The notes under the pieces are model-generated. The model did no database searches, was not told where the DNA came from, and saw nothing but the letters and a program-made list of their open reading frames with translations. Source: Acidobacteriota bacterium (GTDB lineage Bacteria > Acidobacteriota > Terriglobia > Acidiferrales > UBA7541). From it: 32,106 bases of DNA. Made by a program: the position numbers and the translations under genes. The DNA lies in assembly GCA_028877145.1 (NCBI GenBank), contig JAGWOX010000013.1, positions 1 through 32,106 on the forward strand, in the 5' to 3' direction. Each line of letters starts with the position of its first letter. Within the stretch, counting starts at the first letter, position 1. Below are positions 7,243-18,100 of the stretch, in pieces.

Positions 7243-8769
7243 TCATGTAAGGGGGAGGACGAGGGCAAGGATGGCAGCAGCGAGGATTGCGTCGAAGAGG
7301 GCGGTGGAGGTGATGCCGGCGCCGCGGCGGCGAAGGGCGTCGGCGGCGAAGCGCTGGCCTAGCGACGCGATGGCGAAGCCGGGGCCGAGCAGGACCAAGA
7401 CCAAGCCGGAACGCCAGAAGACGAATAACGCGAAGAGTTGAGCCAGCCAAACGATTGCCCGCATCCCTACGAAGAGAAAAAAACGGAGCCAGCCGGACGG
7501 CGGGCCTAGCACCGCTTCCTCGACGAGGAAGTAGGGCCAGATGAATCCGACGAGCGCGGGCCAGCGCCAGAGTCGCTCGGCGTTGAATGAGACCTCGGCG
7601 AGTTCGGGGCGCAGGGCGAGGCCGAACGCGAAGACAATCACGATTGCGGAGATTGCGGCAAACGCTTCCATGCGCGGATCGAAGCGCAACCCTTGCGAAA
7701 CGACTTTCTTTGCCAAGGCGGCGAGGACGATGCCGGTGAGAAGGGCCACGTACGCGGCCCAGTCGCCGTCCAGCAGGCCTACAGGATGCACGTACTGCGA
7801 GACATGCAGCAGTCCGAGCGCGGAAACAGCGAAGAAGGAAGCCAGAGCCCAGCGGCCAAGAGCGCCGCGCCAGCCGAATCCCGGCCCGGCGGGCTGTGCG
7901 ATGGGAGATTCCACGGAGAACACGCGCGCGAAGAGGCTTTCCGCGGGAGCAACGAGCAGGACCAAACCGGCCAAGAGCGAAAATTGCGCGAACAAGGCGG
8001 CAAGTGGCCGGGCGAGCGCTTCGATGGGAACCGATGAGGACGGGCCGGCGTCGGCCGCGCGGCCGGCCCAGCCGAGGACGAGGCGCCACGTGGCGGGACC
8101 GAGCACCATGCTGCCGTGCATCTGGGCGGGGAGAAAATGCAGGGCGACGGCGGCGCGAGCGGCGAAATCCCGCAGCGCGATGCGCGGTCCGCGGGCGGCG
8201 TTGAGCAAGGAACGAGCCATTTTCTTTACCGGGCCGAGATCGAATTGGCCGGCCAGGATGAGCAGGTTCGCGGGAATGGGGCGCGGCATGGCCGTCGGCG
8301 CAGGCGAGATGGCGATTGTGGCGACCGCGGGAAAGCGGCGGGCGAGATGCAGGACCACGGCGCCGCCCAGGGAATGACCAACGAGGATAGTTTGGGCGGG
8401 CAGTATTTGATCCTCGCGCTCAAGGTAATCGGCGGCGCCGGCAGCGCACGCGTCGGCCTGGGCGTAGGAGAACGGCTCGATGCTGCGGCCGTGGCCGGGC
8501 AAGTCCAGCAGAAAGACACGCCAACCCGCGATGGCTAAAGACTGGCCGAGCGGTTCCATGATGGCGGCGCTGGCGGAAAGGCCGTGGAGAAGGATGGCGG
8601 TGCGACTCGTTGGTCCACTGGGAGACGAGATCACGCGAGCGGGGGTGTGACACGAGTCGGCGAGGACGATTTTTCGCTCGGGGAGGCGCTCGCGGAGGAG
8701 GCCGGCGGCGCCGGCTGCCGAAAGGAGCACGCCGAACGAGATGAGAAGCAACCTCCGGCGGTTCTCCAA
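7243..8769 (-). CDS. Alpha/beta hydrolase fused to a polytopic membrane domain
   Basis: About 508 residues from TTG 8769 (AGGA five bases upstream; first codons read as MENRRRLLLISFG). A first hydrophobic helix (residues about 5-25) anchors an alpha/beta-hydrolase domain with the oxyanion 'LLHGLSAS' (near 60), 'VFLLDLPGHGRS' and the nucleophile elbow 'GHSLGG' (near 132-137). From about residue 245 to the end there are roughly seven hydrophobic segments, including 'LAALFAQFSLLAGLVLLVA', 'WALASFFAVSALGLLHV', 'VALLTGIVLAALA' and 'AISAIVIVFAFGLAL'. Substrate is unknown; a lipid or ester at the membrane is a reasonable inference. The frame is open further upstream over rfaE2 and mfd, but that extension is antisense shadow. 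It is divergent from rfaE2 with 45 bp between starts. Confidence 0.82.
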   Translation of the reverse strand: MENRRRLLLISFGVLLSAAGAAGLLRERLPERKIVLADSCHTPARVISSPSGPTSRTAILLHGLSASAAIMEPLGQSLAIAGWRVFLLDLPGHGRSIEPFSYAQADACAAGAADYLEREDQILPAQTILVGHSLGGAVVLHLARRFPAVATIAISPAPTAMPRPIPANLLILAGQFDLGPVKKMARSLLNAARGPRIALRDFAARAAVALHFLPAQMHGSMVLGPATWRLVLGWAGRAADAGPSSSVPIEALARPLAALFAQFSLLAGLVLLVAPAESLFARVFSVESPIAQPAGPGFGWRGALGRWALASFFAVSALGLLHVSQYVHPVGLLDGDWAAYVALLTGIVLAALAKKVVSQGLRFDPRMEAFAAISAIVIVFAFGLALRPELAEVSFNAERLWRWPALVGFIWPYFLVEEAVLGPPSGWLRFFLFVGMRAIVWLAQLFALFVFWRSGLVLVLLGPGFAIASLGQRFAADALRRRGAGITSTALFDAILAAAILALVLPLT

Positions 8770-8789
8770 GGTTCCTAATCCTCGCGTGG

Positions 8790-8795
8790 TAGAAT
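8790..8795 (+). promoter_or_regulatory. Candidate -10 element of the rfaE2-mfd operon
   Basis: TAGAAT sits 20 bp before the GTG start of rfaE2 in a 45-bp divergent gap. I see no convincing -35, so support is weak. Confidence 0.35.
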
Positions 8796-8814
8796 CGCAC
8801 AAGAAGTAGGTCCG

Positions 8815-9309
8815 GTGGAACCCGGAGTTCGTTTGGGAAGGGTCGTTAACGAAGATCAGCTCCTTGTAGAGGTGGCAGCCGCCCGGCATGCCGGCCGGAG
8901 AATTGTGTTCACTAACGGCTGCTTCGACCTCCTTCATCCCGGACATATTCAATCGCTTGAACGGGCGCGCTCGCTGGGCGACGCGCTGGTGGTCGGGGTG
9001 AATTCCGACCGCAGCGTCCGCGAAGTGAAAGGAGCGGGCCGACCCCTGGTGTCCGAGACGGAACGTGCCGAGGTGCTGGCCGCCCTCGAGGCGGTGGATT
9101 GGGTGGTGATTTTCGACGACCCTACGCCGAGACGACTGATTGCGGCGGTTCTGCCGGACATATTGGTGAAGGGCGGGGATTGGGGCGAGGACGCGATCGT
9201 CGGCCGCGAGGAGGTGGAAGCGGCGGGCGGCAAGGTGGTACGCGTACCGGTCGAGCCGGGTTATTCCACAACGGACATTATTCAGCGCATTCGTAAGCAA
9301 AACCAATGA
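8815..9309 (+). CDS. rfaE2: D-glycero-beta-D-manno-heptose 1-phosphate adenylyltransferase
   Basis: Activates heptose-1-phosphate with ATP to ADP-heptose, for the LPS inner core (the C-terminal half of bifunctional HldE, here standalone). 164 residues. The cytidylyltransferase-like signature '[17 protein letters not shown]' (residues about 32-48) carries the HxGH motif; 'VGVNSDRSV', 'KGGDW' and the C-terminal '[11 protein letters not shown]' complete the family pattern. The start is GTG 8815 with AGTAGG a few bases upstream. The stop overlaps the mfd start (ATGA, 9306-9309), so translation is coupled. The kinase half (RfaE1) and the phosphatase GmhB are not in the window. Confidence 0.95.
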   Translation: MEPGVRLGRVVNEDQLLVEVAAARHAGRRIVFTNGCFDLLHPGHIQSLERARSLGDALVVGVNSDRSVREVKGAGRPLVSETERAEVLAALEAVDWVVIFDDPTPRRLIAAVLPDILVKGGDWGEDAIVGREEVEAAGGKVVRVPVEPGYSTTDIIQRIRKQNQ

Positions 9310-12300
9310 TTCTTCCCCTGCTGTCGGAACTTTTTGCGCGAATCGGGCGTCACCCAGCCGTCGAGGCCGGGCTCCATGCCACGCGGGTGAAGCAGGGCCG
9401 CGGGCGCCTGGCCGGGCTGACGGATCCGGCGAAGGCGCTGGTGGTGGCTCACGCGGCGGCGACGTTGGGACGGCCGGTGCTGGTGGTCGTCGACTCGAAC
9501 GATCGCGCCGACCGATTGTCGGAGCCGTTGCGTTATTTTTATCGGGCGCTGAGCGGGCGGCCGGCGAGCGACGTGGTGGAAGTACCGGCGCTGGAGGTGC
9601 TTCCCTACCAGAAACTTTCCCCACATCCGGAAATTGCGAGCGAGCGCGCCGTCGGCTTGTGGCAGCTTGCGTCGGGACAGGCGCGTGTGGGCATCGTGCC
9701 GGTGGGCGCGGCGCTGGGACGGATGCGCGACGGCGAGTTTTACCGCGGGCTGGCGCGGGAAGTGGCGCGCGACGAATCGGTTTCGCTCGACGAAATGGTG
9801 GAGCACCTGGCTCGCGTGGGCTACGACAGGCAGGACATGGTCGAGATGCCCGGTCAATTCGCCGTGCGCGGTGGCATCCTCGACGTTTTCCCGCCTGATG
9901 CGAAGCGGCCGGTGAGAATCGAATTGTTTGGCGACACGGTGGAGTCGTTGCGGGAATTCGATGCTTCGAATCAGCGGTCGACGGGGCCGCTCGAGCGCAT
10001 GGTTTTGCCGCCGATGAGCGAGTGTCCGCTGCCGGCCGTGCAACTGGCCGCGGTCGGTGTGGGCGCGGCGATCGACCCAACCGCGTCCGACGCCGAGTTG
10101 CTGCTGCCGGGCTGGGAATTTCGCGCGACGGCGCTCGATCCGCCGGCGGGGACGCTGTTCGATCTGGTGGCCGATCCGCTGGTGATCATCGACGAGCCGG
10201 CGGACATCGACGAGGCCGTGACGAAGCTGCTGGGGCGAATCGAGGAATCGTGGAACGCGGCGCGCGAACGCGAAGAGAATGGGGAGCCGGCGGCGCCATC
10301 GGTTTATTCCCTTTCCGCCGAGGAGTTGGTCGCGGCTCTGGGCGCGGTGCGGCGGCTGGAACTGGCGCGGCTGGAAGTGGGCGAGGGCGAGGGCCGCGCG
10401 GTGACAAGCCAGGTGACATCGCGCTATCACGGCAACGTGACAGCGTTCATGGCGGAATTGCGCGGGCGGCTGGAAGCGAACGAGGCGGTGGTGGTTTCCG
10501 CGGCGAGCACGGGCGACCTCGAACGGCTGGTGGACCTGTGCCACGAATACGAGCTTCCGTACCGGCTGGGCGAACTGGAAGAGAGCGTCACGGTGACGCG
10601 GCTGGCCGAGGACGCGACGATCGACGGCTCGGCGGCGGTAGTGCTGGCCAAGGCGCCGCTGGCCGAGGGCGTGCGGTTTCCGGATTTGCCGCTGACGATT
10701 CACGGCTATGGGGACCTGTTCGACGCGGAGATCGAACGGCCGCGCCGGCACCGGCCGGCGGGATTTTCGAGCGATTTTTCGGATTTGAAGCCGGGCGACC
10801 TGGTGGTGCACGTCGATCACGGCATCGGTGAATTCGAGGGGCTGCGCGAGATTTCGGGCGACAGCCAGAACGGCGAATTCATGCTGTTGCGCTATGCCGA
10901 CGACGCGAAGCTCTATGTGCCGCTGGCTCGGCTGGACCTGGTGCAGAAATACCGCACGGTGGGCGAGGCGCGGCCGCCGCTCGACAAGCTGGGCGGCACG
11001 ACGTGGACGGTGCGGAAGAAGCGCGTGCGGCGGTCGGTGGACGACATGGCCGAGAAGCTGCTCGAGCTTTACGCGCAGAGGAAGACGGCCGAGGGACACC
11101 AGTATCCGCCCGACACGCCGTGGCAGAAAGAACTCGAAGATTCGTTTCCGTTCGACGAGACTCCGGACCAGATGCACGCGATTGAGGACGTGAAGCGGGA
11201 CCTGGAATCGACGCTGCCGATGGACCGGCTGCTGTGCGGCGACGTGGGCTACGGCAAGACGGAAGTGGCGATTCGGGCGGCATTCAAGGTGGTGGCGGAC
11301 GGCAAACAGGTGGCTGTGCTGGCGCCGACGACGGTGCTCGTCTTTCAGCATTTCGAAACGTTCCGGCGGCGGCTGGCGGCATTCCCGGTGCGAATCGAAA
11401 TGCTGAGCCGGCTGCGGGGACGGCGCGAACAGAAACGGATCCTCGAGGAACTCGAAGCGGGCAAGATCGATATTCTGATCGGGACGCACCGGCTGCTGTC
11501 GCGCGACGTGCGCTTTCACGATCTGGGGCTGCTGGTGGTGGACGAGGAGCAGCGGTTCGGCGTGACGCACAAGGAGCGGCTGAAGGAGTTGCGGCAGAAC
11601 GTGGATGTGCTGACGATGTCGGCGACGCCGATTCCGCGCACGCTGCACATGTCGCTGGCCGGGCTGAGGGACATGTCGGCCATCGAGACGCCGCCGCGAG
11701 GCCGGCTGTCGATTCAGACGATTGTGGCGCCCTTTGACGATGATCTGGTGCGGCGGGCGATCGAGACGGAGCTGGACCGCGGCGGGCAGGTGTTCTTCGT
11801 GCACAACCGCGTGCAGACGATTCCGGCGATCGCGGAAAAGGTGCGCAAGCTGGTGCCGCGCGCGCGGATCGTGGTCGGGCACGGGCAGATGAACGAGCGG
11901 CAGCTCGAAGAAGTGATGATGAAATTCGTGCGGCACGAGGCCGATATTCTCGTGTGCACGACGATCATCGAGAACGGACTCGACATTCCGCGCGCCAACA
12001 CGATCGTCGTCAACCGGGCCGATCGCTTCGGGCTGGCCGAGTTGTACCAGCTGCGCGGGCGCGTGGGCCGTTCGGACCAGCGGGCATATGCCTATCTGCT
12101 GGTGCCGCCGGCGGCGATACTGTCGTCGGAGGCCAGACAACGCCTCGCGGCGCTGAAGGAGTTCAGCGAACTGGGTGCCGGTTTCCGGATTGCGGCGCTC
12201 GACCTGGAATTGCGAGGCGCTGGGAACCTGCTGGGGCGCGAGCAGCACGGGCACATCAACGCGGTCGGCTTCGATCTCTATTGCCAGATGCTGGAGCGCG

Positions 12301-12776
12301 CGGTGGCACGGCTGAAGGGAGAGTCGGCGCGGCCCGAGGTGCGCGTGACGCTGAACCTGGGGCTCGACGTGCGCATTCCGCCCGATTACATACCGGGGGA
12401 AAACGCGCGGCTGCGCGCCTACAAGCGGATCGCGGCGATCGGCGCGCAGCGCGAGCGGCAGGACGTGATGCGGGAACTCGAGGACCGTTTCGGGCCGCCG
12501 CCGCGGTCGGTGCTGAACCTGGTGGAATACGCATCGCTGAAATCCCTGTGCGAGCGGATGCTGGTTTCCGCGGTGGAGCGGCGGGATCACCGGCTCGCGT
12601 TGCGCTTCCATTCGGAGACGCCGGTGCGCGCCGAACGGCTGGTTCGGCTGGTGCGTTCACGGCGCGGGGCGAGCCTGGATCCTACGGGCGTGCTGTGGGT
12701 GGAATGGAAGCCGGAGGAAGGCAGTCCGGCGGCTGCGGCGCAGAACGTATTGCTCGAGCTTGGAGCGGAAGGCTAA
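9306..12776 (+). CDS. mfd: Transcription-repair coupling factor
   Basis: ATP-driven translocase that removes RNA polymerase stalled at DNA lesions and recruits UvrA. 1156 residues, full length. In order: an N-terminal UvrB-homology region (residues 1 to about 340); the RNA-polymerase interaction (CarD-like) domain '[17 protein letters not shown]' (near 500); helicase Walker A '[16 protein letters not shown]' (near 645); Walker B '[10 protein letters not shown]' (near 746); '[13 protein letters not shown]'; the TRG/helicase-VI region '[37 protein letters not shown]'; and a C-terminal D7 domain. It overlaps rfaE2 by 4 bp, and the next gene starts within 2 nt of its stop. No missing motifs. Confidence 0.98.
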   Translation: MILPLLSELFARIGRHPAVEAGLHATRVKQGRGRLAGLTDPAKALVVAHAAATLGRPVLVVVDSNDRADRLSEPLRYFYRALSGRPASDVVEVPALEVLPYQKLSPHPEIASERAVGLWQLASGQARVGIVPVGAALGRMRDGEFYRGLAREVARDESVSLDEMVEHLARVGYDRQDMVEMPGQFAVRGGILDVFPPDAKRPVRIELFGDTVESLREFDASNQRSTGPLERMVLPPMSECPLPAVQLAAVGVGAAIDPTASDAELLLPGWEFRATALDPPAGTLFDLVADPLVIIDEPADIDEAVTKLLGRIEESWNAAREREENGEPAAPSVYSLSAEELVAALGAVRRLELARLEVGEGEGRAVTSQVTSRYHGNVTAFMAELRGRLEANEAVVVSAASTGDLERLVDLCHEYELPYRLGELEESVTVTRLAEDATIDGSAAVVLAKAPLAEGVRFPDLPLTIHGYGDLFDAEIERPRRHRPAGFSSDFSDLKPGDLVVHVDHGIGEFEGLREISGDSQNGEFMLLRYADDAKLYVPLARLDLVQKYRTVGEARPPLDKLGGTTWTVRKKRVRRSVDDMAEKLLELYAQRKTAEGHQYPPDTPWQKELEDSFPFDETPDQMHAIEDVKRDLESTLPMDRLLCGDVGYGKTEVAIRAAFKVVADGKQVAVLAPTTVLVFQHFETFRRRLAAFPVRIEMLSRLRGRREQKRILEELEAGKIDILIGTHRLLSRDVRFHDLGLLVVDEEQRFGVTHKERLKELRQNVDVLTMSATPIPRTLHMSLAGLRDMSAIETPPRGRLSIQTIVAPFDDDLVRRAIETELDRGGQVFFVHNRVQTIPAIAEKVRKLVPRARIVVGHGQMNERQLEEVMMKFVRHEADILVCTTIIENGLDIPRANTIVVNRADRFGLAELYQLRGRVGRSDQRAYAYLLVPPAAILSSEARQRLAALKEFSELGAGFRIAALDLELRGAGNLLGREQHGHINAVGFDLYCQMLERAVARLKGESARPEVRVTLNLGLDVRIPPDYIPGENARLRAYKRIAAIGAQRERQDVMRELEDRFGPPPRSVLNLVEYASLKSLCERMLVSAVERRDHRLALRFHSETPVRAERLVRLVRSRRGASLDPTGVLWVEWKPEEGSPAAAAQNVLLELGAEG

Positions 12777-12777
12777 A

Positions 12778-13884
12778 ATGCGAGGTATGTTCAGGAAAAG
12801 AGATCTACTCGCCGGGATGGCGATCGTGCTTGGCTGCTCTCTGGGATTGAGAGCGCAAAACGTTCCGCCGCCCAAGGGGCTGGTGATCGAGCAGATCATT
12901 GCCCGCGTGAACGACGACATCATTACCAGCAACCAATACCAGGATGCGCTCAATTCGCTGCGCCAGGAGATCAAGCAGGATTGCACCGGCTGCACGGCGG
13001 CGAAGCTGGATTCGGAATACAAAGACCAGCAAAAGGACGTCCTGCGCGACCTGATCGACCAGTCCCTGATGGTGCAGCGCGCCAAGGACGAGGGCATCAA
13101 CGTCGATATCGACGTCGTCAAGCAGCTCGACAAAATCCGGCAGCAGTACAAGCTGGACTCGATGGATGCGCTGCAACGCGCGGTCGAGGCTTCGGGGCTG
13201 AACTGGGATGATTACAAGGACAGCATCAAGAACCGGCTGCTGACGCAGAAGCTGATTCAGCGGGACGTCGGTGGCACGATCCAGATCGACCACAAAGAGA
13301 TCGAGCAATACTATCAGGCGCACAAGAGCAGTTTCGACCGGCCGGAGACGGTGGTCGTTCGCGAGATTTTTCTTTCGACCAAGGGCAAGACGCCGGAGCA
13401 GAGCGCCGAGATCAAGAAGAAGATCGAAGGTATCCGGCAGCGCATCGAGAATGGCGACGATTTCGGACAGTTGGCCAAGCTCTATTCGGAAGGCTCGACC
13501 GCACAGGATGGCGGCGAGTTGGGATCGTACACGCGCGGCCAGATGCCCAAAGGGATGGAAGACGCTGTCTTCACGCTGCAGCACAACCAGATGACGCCCG
13601 TGCTCACGGTTACCGGTGGCTTCGAGCTGATTCAGGTGGAACAGCACTACCAGGCCGGAGTTCAGCCGCTCGACGCGGTCGCGAACGAAATCGAAAACGA
13701 TATCTACATCAAGAAAATCGGCCCCGCGCTACGCGACTTCCTGAACCATCTGCGCGAGGAAAGCTATATCGTGGTGAAGACGGGCTACGTCGATTCCGCC
13801 GCCGTGGCCGAATCGCCAATCGAGGAAGTGGCGCCGGGCTCGAGCGATGAAAAGAAGGGCAAGAAGAAAAAGGGCGAAGGATGA
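12778..13884 (+). CDS. SurA-like periplasmic peptidyl-prolyl cis-trans isomerase (parvulin)
   Basis: Predicted exported chaperone/PPIase assisting outer-membrane protein folding. 368 residues from ATG 12778; signal peptide 'RDLLAGMAIVLGCSLGLRAQ' with likely cleavage after A-Q. A SurA N-terminal domain (residues about 25-175: 'IEQIIARVNDDIITSNQYQDAL') precedes one parvulin domain (about 190-290: 'VVVREIFLSTKG', 'FGQLAKLYSEGSTAQDGGELGSYTRGQMPKGMEDAVFTL'). Only one parvulin domain is present, whereas E. coli SurA has two. The tail is Lys-rich (DEKKGKKKKGEG). A TTG at 12760 in frame would start inside mfd and spoil the signal peptide, so it is rejected. It overlaps the next gene by 4 bp (ATGA). 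Confidence 0.9.
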   Translation: MRGMFRKRDLLAGMAIVLGCSLGLRAQNVPPPKGLVIEQIIARVNDDIITSNQYQDALNSLRQEIKQDCTGCTAAKLDSEYKDQQKDVLRDLIDQSLMVQRAKDEGINVDIDVVKQLDKIRQQYKLDSMDALQRAVEASGLNWDDYKDSIKNRLLTQKLIQRDVGGTIQIDHKEIEQYYQAHKSSFDRPETVVVREIFLSTKGKTPEQSAEIKKKIEGIRQRIENGDDFGQLAKLYSEGSTAQDGGELGSYTRGQMPKGMEDAVFTLQHNQMTPVLTVTGGFELIQVEQHYQAGVQPLDAVANEIENDIYIKKIGPALRDFLNHLREESYIVVKTGYVDSAAVAESPIEEVAPGSSDEKKGKKKKGEG

Positions 13885-14915
13885 AACCCGTCTTCGTCGC
13901 CGATCTCCAGCCCGACCAGCCGATCAATTCCTTCTTCCTCGTAGCCGCGAAGGAAATCCTGCAAACCCGCGACGGCAAGCCATACTTGCGTCTGGAACTG
14001 GCCGATCGCACCGGATCGATCGAGACGCGGATGTGGACCGGGTTCGAGGCGATCGCGGCGGCGGTGAGCCGGGACGACGTCGTGAAGGTGCAGGGGAAGA
14101 CGGACGTTTACCGCAACCGGCTGCAACTGAAGATCGACCGGATGCGCAAGGCCGAACCCTCCGAGATCGATCTCCGCGACTATTTTCCGCACTCGCCCGA
14201 GGACATTGAGGCTCTCTATCGGAAGCTGCAGGATATTGGCGCGTCCATCGCGAATCCGTGGCTGCGGCGGCTGGTGACGGAGATTCTGGCCGATCCGGAG
14301 ATTGCGCCGCGGCTCAAAGTGGTGCCGGCGGCGAAGGTGATGCATCACGCTTACCGCGGAGGGCTGGTCGAACACGTCATCAGCCTGTGCGGGCTGTGCC
14401 GGCAGGTGGCGGAGCATTATGGGGCGGAAGTCGATCTGGATCTTTTGCTCACGGGCGCGATTCTGCACGACGTCGGCAAGATCGACGAACTCGAATACGA
14501 GGGCGAAACGGGGTATTCGACCGAAGGGCGGCTGCTCGGGCACATTCTGATCGGGCTCGCGATGATCCGGCGCAAGATCGAGCAGATCGAAGGCTTCCCT
14601 GCTCCGCTGGCTCGCGTGGTGGAACATTTGATTGCGAGTCATCACGGGCAACTCGAATTCGGTTCGCCGCGGCCGCCGCTTTTCCGCGAGGCGCTTCTGC
14701 TGCATTTCCTCGACGATATGGATTCGAAGATGGGCGCGGTGCGCGCGGCGCTCGACGCGCCGGGAGCGGAGCCGGATTGGACGGAGCGCAGCCCGGCGCT
14801 GGCTCGGCAGATATTGCGGCTGGACAGATATCTTGGATCGGCGTCGGCGGAGGCCAAGACCTCCGAACCGGGAACGCCTTCGTTGTTTGATTCGGAGCCT
14901 AAGGGGAAGCGGTAG
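13881..14915 (+). CDS. YhaM-type 3'-5' exoribonuclease (OB-fold + HD domain)
   Basis: Predicted metal-dependent nuclease trimming 3' ends of RNA. 344 residues. The N-terminal OB-fold nucleic-acid-binding domain (about 1-95: 'FFLVAAKEILQTRDGKPYLRLELADRTGSIETRMW', 'VQGKTDVYRNRLQLKI') precedes an HD hydrolase domain with 'VMHHAYRGGLVEHV' (His ligands) and 'LLLTGAILHDVGKIDEL' (HD near residue 195), then 'VVEHLIASHHGQLEFGSP' and 'LLHFLDDMDSKMGA'. This architecture matches Bacillus YhaM. The C-terminal 'PSLFDSE' is a flexible tail. It is the last gene of the four-gene operon; 273 bp to the next gene hold only repeat-like DNA. Confidence 0.9.
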   Translation: MKPVFVADLQPDQPINSFFLVAAKEILQTRDGKPYLRLELADRTGSIETRMWTGFEAIAAAVSRDDVVKVQGKTDVYRNRLQLKIDRMRKAEPSEIDLRDYFPHSPEDIEALYRKLQDIGASIANPWLRRLVTEILADPEIAPRLKVVPAAKVMHHAYRGGLVEHVISLCGLCRQVAEHYGAEVDLDLLLTGAILHDVGKIDELEYEGETGYSTEGRLLGHILIGLAMIRRKIEQIEGFPAPLARVVEHLIASHHGQLEFGSPRPPLFREALLLHFLDDMDSKMGAVRAALDAPGAEPDWTERSPALARQILRLDRYLGSASAEAKTSEPGTPSLFDSEPKGKR

Positions 14916-15140
14916 CTTCGGCCCGGATCGCTGGGTCTTGGATTTCACTCCTGAGTTGTAGCCTACGAAAATCCCCGCCCGTAAGACCGAAGGGTGGGGC
15001 ACCCGGGGCACCTTCCTTTTTTGATCCCGCACGCGGGGCGACTCTGTGGGCGGCCGCCTCCACTAGAGCAGGCCAATGAATCAAAGAGATGGATTCGGAC
15101 TGCCGGTGATGGTTTGGCTTAGCGGAACTAGTTGGACACG

Positions 15141-15168
15141 GGCGCGCGGGCAGGAGTGCCCGCGCCAC
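15141..15168 (-). repeat. REP-like hairpin 3' of the DnaE2-like gene (YTCC-loop class)
   Basis: On the minus strand it begins GTGG; the perfect 9-bp stem is GCGCGGGCA/TGCCCGCGC with loop CTCC. It starts about 20 nt after the polymerase stop codon and has the same orientation as that gene. Confidence 0.85.
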
Positions 15169-15188
15169 TTGGGGGCCTCACTGATCTT

Positions 15189-18100
15189 TTAGCCGGTCGG
15201 TTTTACTGGCTCTAATTTCTCGCAGTGGATTTGGGCTTCGTCTTCTACTCGGCCGGAGACTCGGAGTGTGCGGGTTTCGAAGACGAGACCGCCGTAGCGT
15301 TCGTAGGCGTCGGGGAACAGGACGGCTTCGTAAATGCCGCGCTGGTCTTCGAGAGTCAGGAACATCATGTTGCGGTAGTCCTTGGTACCGACGGCGCGGA
15401 AGGTAATCAGCCAGCCTAGCAATTCCACTTTTTTGCCGCGCATGCCGCGGCCGAGTTCGTTGCTCCAGATTTCGCCGTTGCGCTGGATGCGGTCCAGGGG
15501 ATGCCCGCTGACGGCGACTTCCAAAATTTCCTGCTCGTAGGCCAGGCGCTGGTCGCGGTCGTAGTCGGCGAGCGACGGGATGGCGGTTGCGGACTCGTGC
15601 GGGAGCGCGTTTGAGGGGAATAGATTGGCGGCTTGGGCAACGGGCGCTTTGCCGCCTGCGGCGGATTTGTTCGAAAGAGCGAGGTGGAGTTGCCAGAGAC
15701 GCATGGGGCGCGTGACGGATTGCTGGGAAACGGCTCCGGGTGTAGCGACGGGCTTCAGCCCGGCATTGTACGTTCGTGGCCCTATTGTGCCGCCCTGAAG
15801 GGCGGCGCTACATTCCGTAACTTCCTCCCCGGGGACAGCGTCGAAGGCGCCGCATTTGATCAGGGCGGTGAGTTCGTCGCGATTGGCGGGGACTCGGCGG
15901 AGGAAATCTTCGAGCGAGCGGTAGTTCCCTTCCCGGTTGCGGCTCGCAACGATGGCGGCGATGGTTTCGGCGCGCAGGCCGCGAACCTGGATGAGGCCGA
16001 TGCGGAGCGCCCGTTTCGCGTTTGCGGCGGCGTTGCCGTTTCCATTGGCATTGCCGCCGGCGGCCGGGAGCGGCTCGGCGGTGTATTCGGCGGCGGAATG
16101 GTTGACTGACGGCAGAAGAACGGGAATGCCCCAACGCTTGGCTTCCTCGACATAGGCGGAGACGTGGTAGAAGCCGGCGCCGGAACTGCACATTGCCGCC
16201 AGGAATTCGGCTGGATAGTGCGCCTTCAAATACGCGATGCGGTAGGCGAGATCGGCGTAGGTGGCCGCGTGCGCCTTGCAGAAACCGAAGCCGGCAAATT
16301 TTTCGACCATTTGCCAGACGTCTTCGAGTTTTTCGCCCGCGAGGCCGAGGCGCGCGGCGGCTTTCAGGAATTTCGCGCGCAGGCGGGCGCGTTCGCGCTC
16401 GTCGGCGAATTTGGCGCTGGCGCGGCGGACCAGATCGGCTTCGGCAAGCGAGAGCGAGCCGGCGACCTGGGCGATCTGCATGACCTGTTCCTGGTAGACG
16501 CAGACGCCCAACGTTTCGCGGAGAATCGGCTCGAGCGACGGGTGAGGATAGCGCACCGGTTCCTGGCGCTTGAGGCGGCGCAGGAACGTTTCCTTGGCGC
16601 CGTATTCGGAGGCGCCGGGACGGATCAGCGCGAGGGCGATCGAAAGCTCGTCCATCGTGCGCGCGCGCATCAGGCGCAACAGGTTGCGCATGCCGGGCGA
16701 TTCGATCTGGAAAACGCCCATGGTGCGGCCGGCAGCGAGCATGGCGGCGGTCGAGCGATCGTTTTCGGGAATGGCGTCGAAATCGATTTTGCGGCCGGTG
16801 GAGCGCTCGATATTGGCGAGGGCGAGGCCGATGGTGGTGAGGCCGCGCTGGCCGAGCAGATCCATTTTCACGAGGCCGAGCGCCTCGACGGCGTTCATGT
16901 CGTATTGGGTGACGACGATGCCCTTGGTCGCTTTTTCGAGCGGAACCATGGCGGCGAGCGCGCCGGGCGCGATGACGGTGCCACAGGGATGAATGCCCAT
17001 GTGGCGCGGGGCCTCGTCGAGACGCTCGGCGACGGAAAGGATCGTGCGCCAAGGCTCCTCGGCGGCGGGCAGCGCGCGGCATTGCGGCAGGACGCGAATC
17101 GCTTCGAGGATTTCGCGCACGGGGCGGTGCGGCAGGCGGCGCGTGAAATGGTTCACCTCGCCCGGAGGAACGCCGAAGACCTTGGCAACTTCGCGCACGG
17201 CGAGGCGCGCGTGCATCGTTACGAAGCTGCCGATCATCGCGACGTGCGGGGCGCCCCAGCGCTCGTAAACGTAGTCGAGGATTTCGTCGCGGCGCGCGCC
17301 ACACAAATCGAGGTCGATATCGGGGCAATCGCCGCGCTGCTCGTTGAGGAACCGCTCGAAATAGAGGCCCCAACGCAGCGGGCAGACGCGCGAAATGCCC
17401 AGGCAGTAACTCACCATGGAACTGGCCGCCGAGCCGCGGCCGGCGGCGGGAACGCCGCGCCGGCGCGCTTCGCGGACGATGTCCCAGACGAGCAGGAAAT
17501 AGGGCGCGAGGCCGAGGCGATCGATTACTTCGAGTTCGCGCGTGAGGCGCGCGATCACTTCGCGGCCGGGCGGATGGTAACGCTTGCGCGCGCCGCGGAA
17601 ACACAACTCCCACAAATAGGAAAATGCGGTTTCGCCATCGGGCACCGGGAATGACGGCAGGATCAGGCGGCCGAGATCGAGCTTGAGCTGGATGCGCTCG
17701 GAGATTTCGAGCGTTGCGCGGAGGGCTTCGGGAAAATCGGCGAAGGCGCGGGGCATCGCTTCGGCGGGTTTGAACCACGCCTCGGCATCGACGATTTCCG
17801 GCGGCGCGATGCGGGTGAGGAGCTGGCCGGCGCGGATCGAGTTGGCGACGCGATGGTGGAGGAAATCGGCGGGGGCGAGGAAATGGACGTTGTTTGTGGC
17901 GACCATCGGCGCGGCCAGGGCGCGGGCCAGCGCATTGGCTACGCGGAGATTCGTTTTGGCGCTGGCGGGAAAATGATGAACTTCGAGGTAGAAATTTTCG
18001 CCGAAAATTTCCTTGAGATGGGACGCTTGCGACGAGCATGTGCCGCGTTTTGCGCCGGGTGTAGCGCCGGGCTTCAGCCCGGCACCAGTGCGATCAGGAA

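Noticed and set aside
8770-10080. Continuation of the minus-strand hydrolase frame across rfaE2 and the start of mfd, giving a 945-residue protein
   Set aside because: The extra N-terminal part is Arg/Pro/Ala-rich antisense of well-supported genes; the hydrolase domain, a ribosome site and a TTG start fit at 8769.
9282-12611. 1109-residue open frame antisense to mfd
   Set aside because: It mirrors mfd codon use (GC-rich third positions), is rich in Arg, His and Gln without domain motifs, and has no plausible start signal.
14980-15015. GGGTGGGGCACCCGGGGCACC region as a repeat or hairpin
   Set aside because: It has short internal dyads but no GTAG/GTGG head and no second copy in the window.
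16164-17654. 496-residue plus-strand open frame opposite the DnaE2-like gene
   Set aside because: Shadow of the polymerase, whose catalytic motifs are on the minus strand.
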